Counted from the stretch's first letter, positions 52,174-61,947 are shown. The stretch is 64,000 nt of DNA from CAVQCA01 sp963763115 (GCA_963763115.1 CAVXNM010000035.1:62001-126000); one strand, 5' to 3'. The notes: generated from the sequence alone by a model not told the origin. Translations and numbers: made by a program.

Positions 52174-53460
52174 ATGAGTGAAACCCATTTAACAGATATC
52201 GCATTCTCCGACCTCGATATACCTGCCGTGTTGATGCAAGGTATTGAAGGGGCAGGATTTTCAAAATGCACGCCGGTGCAGGCGGAAACCCTGCCGCCGG
52301 CGTTGCAGGGTAGGGATGTCGCCGGACAGGCGCAGACGGGCACCGGGAAGACCGCTGCATTCCTGATCGCGGTGTATAAACACCTTTTGATCCATCCTGC
52401 GGAGGCCAGACGCAAACCGTCCCAGCCGCGGGCACTGGTGCTGGCGCCGACCCGCGAACTGGCTATTCAGATCCATGCGGATGCGCTGGTGCTCGGCCGC
52501 TATACGGGTTTGAAGCCGGTTCTCGCCTACGGCGGCACCGGTTATGACACCCAGCGTGAAGCAATCGAAGCTGGTGTGGATATTCTGATCGGGACGCCGG
52601 GCCGCCTGATCGATTATCACAAGCAGCACATATATGATCTGAAGAAAATCGTCGCCGTCGTCCTGGATGAGGCGGACCGGATGTTCGACCTGGGGTTTAT
52701 CAAGGATATCCGCTACCTGTTGCGTCGCTGCCCGCCACCGGAGAACCGTCTCGGGTTGCTGTTTTCGGCCACACTCTCTCATCGGGTCAGCGAACTCGCC
52801 TACGAGCACATGAACAACCCGGTGCAGATCGATATCGAGCCGGAGCGGGTCACGGCTGAACGTGTGCGCCAGATTGTGTATCATGTATCGAAAGAAGAAA
52901 AACTCCCCCTGCTGGTCGGTATCCTCAGGCATGTTGATCCAACCCGCAGCATCGTATTCGTCAATACCAAGCGTAGCGCCGAGCGTATCTGGGCCTGTCT
53001 GAAAGGCAACGGTTTCATGACCGCCGTCCTGTCGGGGGATGTCCCCCAGAAGAAGCGGCAACGCCTGCTGAAGGAATTCCAGGCCGGTGAGCTGCCCATA
53101 CTGATCGCAACGGATGTTGCTGCGCGCGGCCTGCACATTCCCGATGTCAGCCATGTTTTCAACTACGACCTGCCGCAGGATGCCGAGGACTATGTTCACC
53201 GCATCGGCCGTACCGCGCGAGTCGGCAAGGATGGCGATGCCGTCAGTTTTGCCTGTGAAGAGTTCGTCTATTCACTGCCGGACATAGAGGAGTATATTGG
53301 GAACAAGATCCCCGTGGAGCCGGTGCCGGAAGGTTACATTCAGAAACTCAGTCCGCCGGTCAGGATAAGGCATGAGGGAGAGCAGGGCCGCCGGGGGAAA
53401 GCGCGCCCCAGGCCGGGAAACAAGGGCTCCGGCAGAAAGCGCGAACGACGCCACGGATAA
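52174..53460 (+). CDS. rhlB: RhlB, DEAD-box RNA helicase
   Basis: A 428-residue ATP-dependent RNA helicase, partner of RNase E in the RNA degradosome. Motifs: Q motif GFSKCTPVQAETLPP, AQTGTGKTAAFL (I), PTRELAIQIH (Ia), DEADRMFDLGF (II), SATL (III), IVFVNTKRSAERIW (IV) and HRIGRTARVGKDG (VI). The C-terminus is short and basic (RGKARPRPGNKGSGRKRERR). ATG 52174; a TTG nine bases upstream is in frame. Facing trxA and rho, as in many gammaproteobacteria. Confidence 0.95.
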   Translation: MSETHLTDIAFSDLDIPAVLMQGIEGAGFSKCTPVQAETLPPALQGRDVAGQAQTGTGKTAAFLIAVYKHLLIHPAEARRKPSQPRALVLAPTRELAIQIHADALVLGRYTGLKPVLAYGGTGYDTQREAIEAGVDILIGTPGRLIDYHKQHIYDLKKIVAVVLDEADRMFDLGFIKDIRYLLRRCPPPENRLGLLFSATLSHRVSELAYEHMNNPVQIDIEPERVTAERVRQIVYHVSKEEKLPLLVGILRHVDPTRSIVFVNTKRSAERIWACLKGNGFMTAVLSGDVPQKKRQRLLKEFQAGELPILIATDVAARGLHIPDVSHVFNYDLPQDAEDYVHRIGRTARVGKDGDAVSFACEEFVYSLPDIEEYIGNKIPVEPVPEGYIQKLSPPVRIRHEGEQGRRGKARPRPGNKGSGRKRERRHG

Positions 53461-53500
53461 CCGCTAAACGGGTGAAGCTGGCTGCACAGACCTATTTGGA

Positions 53501-54400
53501 ATGAAGGCGCTAACTCTACAGTCAACCGATCTGCTGCGCTTGATGCAAAGCGACGGGGCACGGCATGCCATCAGGATTCTCAACCTGCTGCTGATTGTCT
53601 GGATCGCCTGGTTACTGGCGACGATGACCTGGAGTCTGCTGGGCGAAACGGAATCAGTCAGCACAGCGACGCCTGAAGCTGTACCGATCACGCCACAGGT
53701 CAATCAACAGGAAGAACTTGTTCGACAGCTGCCGAACTGGCATCTCTTCGGAGAAGTCGCGCCCGAGGCAGAGCCCGTCAAAACGGTTGTGCCCGTCGAT
53801 GCGCCGGATACCCGCCTCAAGTTGTCACTGCACGGCACCTTTTCTTCTCATGATGCCAAACTTGCCCGTGCGATCATCGCCGATGAGCGCGGCAATGAGG
53901 AAATGTATGCGGTAGGGAATATCCTGCCCGGTAATGCTGAACTCAGCGAGATCCAGGCTGACAAGGTCATTCTGCTGCGCGGCGGGCGTTATGAGATACT
54001 GCGTCTGCCACGCGACACGCTAACGGGTGATGCGGGGGGGGGCATCATCAGTGCCGCTGATGCAATGCAGGTCAACACGACGTCAGAACGGCTGCAATCA
54101 CTTCGGCAGACCCTGAGACAGAATCCAAAATCACTCTTCGGTCTGGTGCGGACCATCCCGAAAAAGGATGATCAGGGCAAGATGATTGGATATATACTGC
54201 AACCCGGCAGGGAGCCTGAATTGTTCGAGCAGATGGGGCTCAGACCTGGTGATGTCGTGACCCGGATCAATGATGTCAATCTGGATAATCTGGCCAGTGG
54301 GATGCAGGCCCTGCGAAGCGTACAGGGCGGTGACACCGTCAGCATGACGGTACTGCGGGGAGATCAACAGGAAAACCTGTTCTTCAGAATACCTGAATAG
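53501..54400 (+). CDS. gspC: GspC, type II secretion inner-membrane protein
   Basis: A 299-residue bitopic protein with one span (ILNLLLIVWIAWLLATMTW, about residues 25-45), the homology region (LPNWHLFGEV ... LSLHGTFSSHDAKLARAII, AVGNILPGNAELSEIQADKV) and a C-terminal PDZ domain (GLRPGDVVTRINDVNLDNLA). GspC links the inner-membrane platform to the secretin GspD. A run of nine G (54033-54041) codes AGGG inside it. First gene of gspCDEF, 40 bp after rhlB. Confidence 0.93.
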   Translation: MKALTLQSTDLLRLMQSDGARHAIRILNLLLIVWIAWLLATMTWSLLGETESVSTATPEAVPITPQVNQQEELVRQLPNWHLFGEVAPEAEPVKTVVPVDAPDTRLKLSLHGTFSSHDAKLARAIIADERGNEEMYAVGNILPGNAELSEIQADKVILLRGGRYEILRLPRDTLTGDAGGGIISAADAMQVNTTSERLQSLRQTLRQNPKSLFGLVRTIPKKDDQGKMIGYILQPGREPELFEQMGLRPGDVVTRINDVNLDNLASGMQALRSVQGGDTVSMTVLRGDQQENLFFRIPE

Positions 54401-54491
54401 CTGGTGTTATACCTGAATATGCAGTATAACCTACCGTTATATATGATAATTTCACAGCCATAATGGGTCGACGGATGGTGCACTTTCAAGC

Positions 54492-56522
54492 ATGAGAACC
54501 CTGAGATTCCTATTACTGATGGGCGCGGTATGGTTTGTCCACGTCCCTCCGCTCGCTGCCGAAACGGTTACCCTGAACCTCAAGGATGCCGACATCGGCG
54601 CCCTGATCAGCACCGTTGCCGAGGTCACGCACCGGAATTTCGTCGTGGATCCGCGGGTAAAGGGAAAGGTCACGGTTATTTCCTCGCGGCCGATGGACAG
54701 TGAGGAGGTCTACCAGGTTTTTCTTTCCATACTCAAGGTGCACGGGTTTGCCGCCATTCCCAGCGGTGCGGTCACCAAGATCGTACCGGATGTCAACGCC
54801 AAGCAGGATAACATTCCGACCGCCACTGACCGGGATACGGGCCGTGGGGACGAAATGGTGACCCGCGTCGTGGAGGTCAAGAATGTCGCCGCGGCACAAC
54901 TGGTGCCGATCCTGCGGCCGCTGGTCCCGCAACAGGGTCATCTGGCCGCCTATCCGGCAACCAATGTGCTGGTCATCTCCGATCGCGCTGCCAATGTGGA
55001 ACGTCTGGTCACTATCATCCGCCGCATCGACCAGGTCAGCGACAGCGAAATCGAGGTCATCCCGCTGCAACATGCATCCGCCACAGAGGTGGTGCGGGTC
55101 TTGACCAGTCTGGAGCGTGCCGCACCGGGGGCCGCGGGCAAGGTGACGCGCGGCGGCGGTGAGGGGGCTGCGGTACTGGTCGCCGATGAGCGTACCAACA
55201 GTGTGTTGCTCGGCGGCGACCGTTCCGACCGGCTGCGCATGCGCGTCATCATTTCACACCTGGATACCCCGCTTGATGCCGGCGGCAATACGGATGTGGT
55301 GTATCTCAATTACGCCGAAGCCAAGGATCTCGTGCCCGTGTTGATGGGGGTGGGCAAGAAAGTCGAGGGGGAAGTCCAGGGCAAGGTCAGTGCGCCGAAG
55401 AGCGAGTTCGATATCCAGGCCGACGAGGCCATGAATGCGCTGGTTATTACCGCTCCTCCGGATGTCATGCGCACCCTCAAGCGGGTCATCAGCGAGCTCG
55501 ACATACGCCGTGCCCAGGTGCTGGTCGATGCGATCATCGCCGAGGTCTCCTTGAACACGGCTCGTGAACTGGGCGTACAGTGGGTGTTCAGCGGATTGAA
55601 CAGTGGCAATGGCGTGAGTCCGGTTGGCCTCATCAATTTCACCAACACCGGCAACAATATCGCGGATGTCATCAACTCGGCCGTCGATGTGGTGAATGGC
55701 GGGACCGTCCCGACGCCCGCCGGCAACGTGCTGCTTGGCGGCGGCAAGGTACAGAAGGACAGCAATTTCAACTATCTCGCTGTCATCAACATGCTGGCAT
55801 CCGACAGCAATACCAACATTCTCTCGACTCCCACACTGGTCACCCTCGATAATGAGGAGGCCGAGATCATCATCGGTCAGAATGTCCCGTTCGTTACCGG
55901 GTCCTTCACCAGTACCGGCGCGGGCAATGATGCCACCAATCCGTTTCAGACCATCCAGCGTGAAGATGTGGGACTGACGCTCAAGATCAAGCCCCAGATC
56001 AACGAGGGTGATGCGCTTAAACTCAATATCGAACAGGAGGTCTCCAGCATTGCACCAAGCGTGGCCGGGGCATCTGACATTATTACCAACAAGCGCTCGA
56101 TCAAAACCTCCGTGATGGTGGGAGACGGCAACGTCGTGGTGCTGGGGGGCTTGATTGAGAAACAGACGGGCGAATCCGTCCAGAAAGTTCCGCTGCTGGG
56201 AGATCTGCCGGGTGTGGGCGCCTTGTTCAGGTCCAAGGCTGGCAATGTCACCAAGACCAACCTGATGGTCTTTATTCATCCGGTAATACTCCGGGACTCG
56301 GCGGTCGCCGAACAGAGCACCAGTAGCAAGTACAATTACTTCCGGGCGCTACAATTCAAGGAAGGCAAGGATGGTGTCAACCTTCTGCCGGGAGAGCAAG
56401 CCCCGTTATTGCCGGAGTGGGGTGATACCAAGGCGATTGGCCAGCCGCCGCTGGAGCCGCCCCCGGAGCCGAAAAAGGACACTCAGCAGAGTACATCCGA
56501 ACGTCCATGGTGGTATCAGTGA
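54492..56522 (+). CDS. gspD: GspD, type II secretion secretin
   Basis: A 676-residue outer-membrane secretin. Signal peptide (MRTLRFLLLMGAVWFVHVPP, cleaved near LAA-E), N0 domain (VTLNLKDADIGALISTVAEV), N1-N3 repeats (TRVVEVKNVAAAQLVPILRP, TNVLVISDRAANVERLV), then the secretin domain (AQVLVDAIIAEVSLNTAREL, LSTPTLVTLDNEEAEIIIGQ, GNVVVLGGLIEKQTGESV, KTNLMVFIHPVILRD). It forms the exit channel. Its stop is followed by the TTG start of gspE one base later. Confidence 0.97.
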   Translation: MRTLRFLLLMGAVWFVHVPPLAAETVTLNLKDADIGALISTVAEVTHRNFVVDPRVKGKVTVISSRPMDSEEVYQVFLSILKVHGFAAIPSGAVTKIVPDVNAKQDNIPTATDRDTGRGDEMVTRVVEVKNVAAAQLVPILRPLVPQQGHLAAYPATNVLVISDRAANVERLVTIIRRIDQVSDSEIEVIPLQHASATEVVRVLTSLERAAPGAAGKVTRGGGEGAAVLVADERTNSVLLGGDRSDRLRMRVIISHLDTPLDAGGNTDVVYLNYAEAKDLVPVLMGVGKKVEGEVQGKVSAPKSEFDIQADEAMNALVITAPPDVMRTLKRVISELDIRRAQVLVDAIIAEVSLNTARELGVQWVFSGLNSGNGVSPVGLINFTNTGNNIADVINSAVDVVNGGTVPTPAGNVLLGGGKVQKDSNFNYLAVINMLASDSNTNILSTPTLVTLDNEEAEIIIGQNVPFVTGSFTSTGAGNDATNPFQTIQREDVGLTLKIKPQINEGDALKLNIEQEVSSIAPSVAGASDIITNKRSIKTSVMVGDGNVVVLGGLIEKQTGESVQKVPLLGDLPGVGALFRSKAGNVTKTNLMVFIHPVILRDSAVAEQSTSSKYNYFRALQFKEGKDGVNLLPGEQAPLLPEWGDTKAIGQPPLEPPPEPKKDTQQSTSERPWWYQ

Positions 56523-56523
56523 G

Positions 56524-58044
56524 TTGAAGCCGGTGGAAGCGGAAGACAAAGCCATTCCAGATGATTTTGAGACGGTCCGGCGACGTCCGCCTTTCCTGTT
56601 TGCGAAGCGCCATGGTGTGCTGGTAACCGGCGGGGAAAACGGCAAGGCCATCGTGATGCACCGGGCTGATACGGATTCACTGGCGCTGGTGGAATTGCGC
56701 CGCTTCATGCAACAGCCCCTCAGTCTGCAGCTCGTCGATGACGAGCACTTCAAGAACCTGCTGGCGGGAGCCTATGAGCAGGATTCCAGCGAAGCCATGC
56801 AGATGATGGGAGACCTCGGCGAGGGTATGGACCTGTTCAGCGTCGCCCAGCAGCTGCCCGAACCGGAAGACCTGCTGGAAAGCGAGGATGATGCGCCGAT
56901 CATCCGGCTCATCAATGCCCTGCTGACCGAGGCCGTAAAGGAAAACGCCTCGGATATACATATCGAACCCTTCGAAAATCGCCTGGTCGTGCGTTTCCGT
57001 GTCGATGGCGTCCTGCGGGAGGTGCTCGAACCACAGCGGGTACTGGCCCCCCTGCTGGTGTCGCGCATCAAGGTCATGGCACGTCTCGATATTGCCGAAA
57101 AGCGCCTGCCACAGGACGGCCGTATCTCGCTCAGGGTCGCCGGTCGCGCCGTTGATGTGCGTGTTTCGACCCTGCCCTCGGGAAACGGTGAGCGCGTGGT
57201 GTTGCGCTTGCTCGACAAGCGGGCTGGCCGCCTGGACCTCGAGCATCTGGGGATGTCATCTCCCACCAGGGATGTGATGGACAGCCTGATCAATAAGCCG
57301 CACGGCATCATCCTGGTGACCGGTCCGACCGGCTCCGGTAAGACCACCACCTTGTACGCGGCGCTGGAACGGCTCAACAACAAGCGCCGCAACATCATGA
57401 CGGTCGAGGACCCCATCGAATATTACCTGGACGGGATCGGACAGACCCAGGTGAATCTCAAGGTGGAACTGACGTTCGCGCGAGGTCTGCGCGCCATTCT
57501 GCGCCAGGACCCCGACGTGGTCATGGTCGGCGAGATTCGAGACCTGGAGACTGCGGAAATCGCCGTGCAGGCAAGTTTGACAGGCCACCTGGTATTCTCC
57601 ACATTGCATACCAATAGCGCCGTGGGCGCGATGACACGCCTGCGTGACATGGGTGTTGAACCCTTCCTGCTGTCATCCAGTGTTATCGGAGTTCTGGCCC
57701 AGCGACTGGTGCGTGTGCTGTGTGATGACTGCAAGCAGTCTTACAGGGCGGGTCATGCGGATTGCGATGCCATGGGTGTTTCCACCGAGGACCCGCCGAC
57801 GCTGTACCGTCCTGCCGGTTGCGGTCTTTGTAATCAGCTGGGTTATCGGGGCAGAACCGGCATCTATGAGCTGGTAAGAATCGATGATGCCATGCGCGCC
57901 ATGATACATGACGGGGCCGGTGAGTATGAGCTTGAGCGCAAGGCGCGCGAGGACTCTGCCGGTATCCGTCAGGATGGCTGGGACAAGGTCCTGAACGGGA
58001 TTACCTCGATCGAAGAGGTATTGCGTGTGACCCGGGGTGACTGA
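56524..58044 (+). CDS. gspE: GspE, type II secretion ATPase
   Basis: A 506-residue traffic ATPase driving pseudopilus assembly. The start is taken as TTG 56524, directly after the gspD stop; the longer frame upstream is inside gspD and unlikely. N-terminal domain (RRRPPFLFAKRHGVLV), then SDIHIEPFENRLVVRFRVDG, Walker A GPTGSGKTTTLYAALE, Asp box IMTVEDPIEYYLDGIGQTQV, Walker B LRQDPDVVMVGEIRDLETAE, His box GHLVFSTLHTN, and a zinc motif CDDCK ... CGLCNQLGYRGRTGIYE. All motifs complete. Confidence 0.95.
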   Translation: MKPVEAEDKAIPDDFETVRRRPPFLFAKRHGVLVTGGENGKAIVMHRADTDSLALVELRRFMQQPLSLQLVDDEHFKNLLAGAYEQDSSEAMQMMGDLGEGMDLFSVAQQLPEPEDLLESEDDAPIIRLINALLTEAVKENASDIHIEPFENRLVVRFRVDGVLREVLEPQRVLAPLLVSRIKVMARLDIAEKRLPQDGRISLRVAGRAVDVRVSTLPSGNGERVVLRLLDKRAGRLDLEHLGMSSPTRDVMDSLINKPHGIILVTGPTGSGKTTTLYAALERLNNKRRNIMTVEDPIEYYLDGIGQTQVNLKVELTFARGLRAILRQDPDVVMVGEIRDLETAEIAVQASLTGHLVFSTLHTNSAVGAMTRLRDMGVEPFLLSSSVIGVLAQRLVRVLCDDCKQSYRAGHADCDAMGVSTEDPPTLYRPAGCGLCNQLGYRGRTGIYELVRIDDAMRAMIHDGAGEYELERKAREDSAGIRQDGWDKVLNGITSIEEVLRVTRGD

Positions 58045-58143
58045 TAGTTGCTCTGGTCCTGGTAGCCGTTGATTACATCCTTCGTCTAACAGGCATGCGG
58101 TACCTTGCCACCGTCATGAGCAAGCCGACTCGGCATTGAAACC

Positions 58144-59361
58144 ATGGGTGCATTCGAATATACGGCACTGGATCCCCGCGGTCGGGAAAAACGGGGAGTT
58201 CTCGAAGGCGATGCGGCGCGGCAGATCCGCCAGCAGTTGCGCGAAAAGGGCTGGGTTCCGCTTAGCGTGGAAGAGGTCGCCCAGCGTGAGGCGAAGGAGC
58301 GGAAACGTTACGCATTCCTGCGGCGCGGCATCAGCGCGACGGAACTTGCCCTCATCACCCGTCAGCTCGCTACTCTGGTACGTGCCGGTCTGCCGCTTGA
58401 GGAATGCCTGAGGGCCGTATCGCAGCAAGCGGACAAGGGGCGCCTGAAGAGCATGCTTTTGGCGGTGCGATCACGCGTGATGGAAGGTCATTCGCTGGCG
58501 GTTGGCCTGTCGGATTTTCCGCATGTCTATCCTGAGTTGTACCGCACGACGGTAGAGGCGGGTGAACAGTCCGGTCACCTGGACCGGGTGCTCGAGCGTC
58601 TGGCCGATTACACGGAGAGTCGTCAGCAGTTGCGTCAGAAAATCCAGCTGGCGGTATTTTACCCGGCCCTGCTGACCGTGGTTGCCATTCTGGTTGTGGG
58701 CGGCCTGATGACCTACGTCGTTCCCCAGGTTGTGCAGGTATTCGAAAATATCGGCCAGGAACTGCCCCCCCTGACGCGCGGGCTGATTGCCGTCAGTGAT
58801 TTTCTGCGCAATAACGGGTTGGTGATGCTGATACTGCTGGTGCTGGCGATTGCCGGTTTTTCCTACCTGTTGCGAAATGCTGGCGTACGACGCAGTTTCC
58901 ACAAGGTCCTGTTGGCCATCCCCCTGGTATCACGTCTGGAACGCGGTCTTAATTCGGGACGATTTGCGCGCACTTTCAGTATTCTAACGGCGAGCGGTGT
59001 GCCGGTGCTTGAGTCGATGCGCATATCTGCACAGGTTATGTCGAACTTGCCCATGAAGGAAGCGGTTACCGAAGCCACAGCGCGGGTTCGTGAGGGCGCC
59101 GGTATTGCCGCGGCCCTGGAAAGAAGCGGCTATTTTCCTCCCATGACGGTGCAACTGATAGCCAGTGGGGAAGCCAGCGGCAAGCTGGAGGAAATGCTCG
59201 AACGTGCGGCGATCAATCAGGAGCGGGAGATCGAGACCCTGATTGCCGCCCTGCTTGGGCTGTTCGAGCCACTGCTGATCCTGTTCATGGGCAGCGTTGT
59301 GCTGGTCATCGTACTGGCGATCCTGCTGCCCATTTTTGACCTGAATCAGCTGATCCAGTAA
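58144..59361 (+). CDS. gspF: GspF, type II secretion inner-membrane platform protein
   Basis: A 405-residue polytopic membrane protein. MGAFEYTALDPRGREKRGVL is the family start, followed by two GspF domains (ITRQLATLVRAGLPLEECLR; FARTFSILTASGVPVLESMR), each ahead of a membrane segment (AVFYPALLTVVAILVVGGLM, LVMLILLVLAIAGFSYLL, and PLLILFMGSVVLVIVLAILL). It is the central platform around which GspE works. Last gene of this gsp group, about 100 bp after gspE. No gspG follows; genes gspG-K must lie elsewhere. Confidence 0.96.
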   Translation: MGAFEYTALDPRGREKRGVLEGDAARQIRQQLREKGWVPLSVEEVAQREAKERKRYAFLRRGISATELALITRQLATLVRAGLPLEECLRAVSQQADKGRLKSMLLAVRSRVMEGHSLAVGLSDFPHVYPELYRTTVEAGEQSGHLDRVLERLADYTESRQQLRQKIQLAVFYPALLTVVAILVVGGLMTYVVPQVVQVFENIGQELPPLTRGLIAVSDFLRNNGLVMLILLVLAIAGFSYLLRNAGVRRSFHKVLLAIPLVSRLERGLNSGRFARTFSILTASGVPVLESMRISAQVMSNLPMKEAVTEATARVREGAGIAAALERSGYFPPMTVQLIASGEASGKLEEMLERAAINQEREIETLIAALLGLFEPLLILFMGSVVLVIVLAILLPIFDLNQLIQ

Positions 59362-59382
59362 AGACTGTCAGAACGGAATGCG

Positions 59383-60204
59383 CTAATAACCGGCGGAGGC
59401 AAGATCAATGGCGCCGGGAATCTCGGCAAGGCGCTCCACCCCGGTCTCTATGCTGCCATCCTCGAGTAGGGACAACCATCGGTAACCGGGCGCCGCCTCA
59501 TCGACGGCGAACGTGGTGCTTTTCGGCAGGAACTGGACGCAAGTGGATGGCGTGGCCATCAGCCTGACATTCTTGCGAGTGCGGTCGAATTGCTGATGGA
59601 CATGCCCCCAGAGTATCCCGCGCACCTGAGGGTGCCGGTCGATAATGGCGAACAAGTCATCGGCATTATCCACCGCCATGCTGTCCAGCCAGCGGCTTCC
59701 CATCATGACCGGTTGGTGATGCAGGCAGACCAGCGTGTGCGTTTGCGGCAACGAGCGCAGATGCGTTTCCAGCGCCTGCAGGGTGGCCGGTCCCAGATGA
59801 CCACCTTCCTCCTCAGGGACCGTCGAATTCAGGAAGATGAAGTGCCAGTTACCGTGGCAGGCATGCTCGACGTAGTGAAGCAGGCCGTTTTCCATGGTGT
59901 CCTGCAGGGTGGTGGCTTCATCATGATTGCCTGGCAGACAGTAGACCGGAATGCCAAAACTCCTCAGATGGGTAAATATCCGCCGGTAGGCGACCGGGGT
60001 GCCGTCATGCACCAGGTCACCGGTGGCCAGGATGAGATCGGCCGGCATATGACGTGCCCGGGCACTGGCAATGACTGACGCCAGGGACTGTTCCGTGTTA
60101 AGCCCCAGTAAACAACCGCGGCTGTCCGCATAGAGGTGAGTGTCGGTAATTTGTATTACCTTGAGCGTCCGCCTGGAGCTGGGATGTGCAGTGACTTTTG
60201 CCAT
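59383..60204 (-). CDS. cpdA: CpdA, 3',5'-cyclic-AMP phosphodiesterase
   Basis: A 273-residue metallophosphoesterase, class III cAMP phosphodiesterase type. Metal motifs: QITDTHLYAD (D-x-H), ATGDLVHDG (G-D), LPGNHDEATT (G-N-H-D), LVCLHHQPVMMGSRWLDS (H) and GILWGHVHQQFDRTRKNVRL (G-H-x-H). The Q-x-F-D-x-x-R and 'LMATPSTCVQFLP' words are typical of CpdA. ATG 60204 is chosen, with GAGGA upstream; a TTG at 60222 is in frame. Convergent with gspF, only 21 bp between stops. Confidence 0.88.
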   Translation of the reverse strand: MAKVTAHPSSRRTLKVIQITDTHLYADSRGCLLGLNTEQSLASVIASARARHMPADLILATGDLVHDGTPVAYRRIFTHLRSFGIPVYCLPGNHDEATTLQDTMENGLLHYVEHACHGNWHFIFLNSTVPEEEGGHLGPATLQALETHLRSLPQTHTLVCLHHQPVMMGSRWLDSMAVDNADDLFAIIDRHPQVRGILWGHVHQQFDRTRKNVRLMATPSTCVQFLPKSTTFAVDEAAPGYRWLSLLEDGSIETGVERLAEIPGAIDLASAGY

Positions 60205-60487
60205 GCCTGAGTGATTCCTCAATCGCTCTCTATACTATAGGCAGCAAATGGACGGGGTGGTGGTGTTCTAGCCTGATACCACGATGATTGTATCAGAATT
60301 ACCGGCGATACCGCCTCGGTAATGGCCTGATTTCACAGAACAAGTGTCTACTGTGTCAAACAATACGCTACCCCTCGATGCTGCGCTCTGTGAGTACTTA
60401 CTATCGGTTCCCCTTCTTGAATCTGAAGTTCCGGTGCATCAGCCGGATGGATACGGGCGGGGCCTGAACAGACGCACCCGGGGAGTA
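60205..60487. other. Gap between cpdA and argA
   Basis: About 280 bp; only small unsupported frames. It holds the cpdA promoter region and the argA 3' end; no terminator was recognised. Confidence 0.3.
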
Positions 60488-61831
60488 TTACCGGCTGTTT
60501 CTTGTGTCTTCGAGCGTTTTTATGTACACGCGGGAATTGCGCTGGTAGTTGTAAAGGCTTTGTTTGCGCGCCGGTAACTGAGCGATGTCACCCGGCAGGA
60601 AACCGCGTTCACGAAACCAGTGCGCGGCCCGCGTCGTCAGCACAAACAGTCTTTCGATCCCGCTGCGCACCGCCTTGTCTTCGATGGCTTTCAGCAGGGC
60701 GTCGCCCCGACCATGATTGCGGTAATCATCGTGCACCGCGAGGCAGGCGAGCTCCGCAAACCTCCCATTCTCGGCCGGATAGAGCGCCGCGCAGGCGATG
60801 ATGGCACCGTCCCGTTCTATGACGTGGAAATGATTGATTTCGATCTCCAGCAGTTCCCGGGAGCGTTTCACCAGGATACCCTCGTGTTCCAGCGGCATGA
60901 TCAAGCCAAGAATGCCGCCGACATCGTCGATGGTCGCCGCACGCAATCCTTCATAGGTTTCAGCCGTGATCAGTGTGCCGTTGCCGTCGCGTGTGAACAG
61001 TTCAAGCAGCAAGGCGCCTTCCCTGCGTCGACTGACGAGATGGACACGGTTGACGCCGTGGCGACAGGCGTGCAAGGCATGTCCCAGATGCCTGAGGGTA
61101 TCCCCGGCTAGTTGTCTTCGGGAGTTCACTAATGCCGTTGCCTCAATCAGGGACAGTTGCGATATTTGACGACGCCTGCCGTCCCTCAGTTCGGGACCTT
61201 CGGTCATCAGGATCAGTTTGTCGGCCTGCAGTTCGCTTGCTGCTGCGGTGGCGACTTCCTCCGCGCTCAGATTGAATACTTCGCCGGTCGGTGAATAACC
61301 AATTGGCGAGAGCAGGACAATCCTCTGGTCATCGAGATGCTGTCGTATGGCGGCGCCATCGACGCGACGAACCTCGCCGGTGTGGCAATAGTCGATACCA
61401 TCGCGAATACCCAGCGGACGTGCCGTGACAAAATTACCCGAGCTGGTGCGCAGGCGTACCCCTGACATCGGGGTATTGGCAAGACCCATGGACAATAGCG
61501 CTTCTATCTCAACGCGTACGGTGCCCACCGCTTCCTTGACACAGATCAGTGCGGCATCATCGGTAATCCGCAGGCCGTTGGCGTATTCCAGTTTCGCTCC
61601 GCGCGACTTGAGTCTGGATTCGATCTGGGGGCGGGCTCCATGTGCGAGGACCAGGCGAATACCCAGACTCTGCAGCAGGGCGATATCATGCACCAGGCCG
61701 GAGAACCGCACATCGGCGATCGCTTCGCCGCCGAAGGCAAGCACAAAGGTACGTCCGCGGTGCGCATGAATATACGGCGCCGATTGGCGAAAGTCCTCGA
61801 TGAAACGTTTCTGCCGGTCTTTTGCAGTCAT
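60488..61831 (-). CDS. argA: ArgA, N-acetylglutamate synthase
   Basis: A 447-residue enzyme for the first step of arginine synthesis. It has an amino-acid-kinase-like N-terminal domain (TFVLAFGGEAIADVRFSGLV, LVLAHGARPQIESRL, VLLSPIGYSPTGEVFNLSAE) and a C-terminal GNAT domain (ATIDDVGGILGLIMPLEHEG, LACLAVHDDYRNHGRGDALL, LFVLTTRAAHWFRERGFLPG). All parts expected for the classical ArgA are present; arginine feedback is expected from the kinase-like domain. ATG 61831. Confidence 0.95.
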   Translation of the reverse strand: MTAKDRQKRFIEDFRQSAPYIHAHRGRTFVLAFGGEAIADVRFSGLVHDIALLQSLGIRLVLAHGARPQIESRLKSRGAKLEYANGLRITDDAALICVKEAVGTVRVEIEALLSMGLANTPMSGVRLRTSSGNFVTARPLGIRDGIDYCHTGEVRRVDGAAIRQHLDDQRIVLLSPIGYSPTGEVFNLSAEEVATAAASELQADKLILMTEGPELRDGRRRQISQLSLIEATALVNSRRQLAGDTLRHLGHALHACRHGVNRVHLVSRRREGALLLELFTRDGNGTLITAETYEGLRAATIDDVGGILGLIMPLEHEGILVKRSRELLEIEINHFHVIERDGAIIACAALYPAENGRFAELACLAVHDDYRNHGRGDALLKAIEDKAVRSGIERLFVLTTRAAHWFRERGFLPGDIAQLPARKQSLYNYQRNSRVYIKTLEDTRNSR

Positions 61832-61904
61832 GGCCTGTTGTTCCGTAGCCAGTGTTTATAGCAAGCCGGGGCGTCCGGCACAAATGTTTTGAATGTCTTT
61901 GAAC

Positions 61905-61947
61905 AAGGGTTTTCACCGCAGAGACGCGAAGACCGCAGAAAGTTTCA
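61905..61947. repeat. Dispersed word CACCGCAGAGACGCGAAG
   Basis: TTTTCACCGCAGAGACGCGA, AGACCGCAGAAAG. The same word occurs reversed at about 40491-40516 and diverged at 41611-41636. A related word is common in intergenic DNA of many environmental bacteria. It lies in the gap upstream of argA. Confidence 0.6.
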
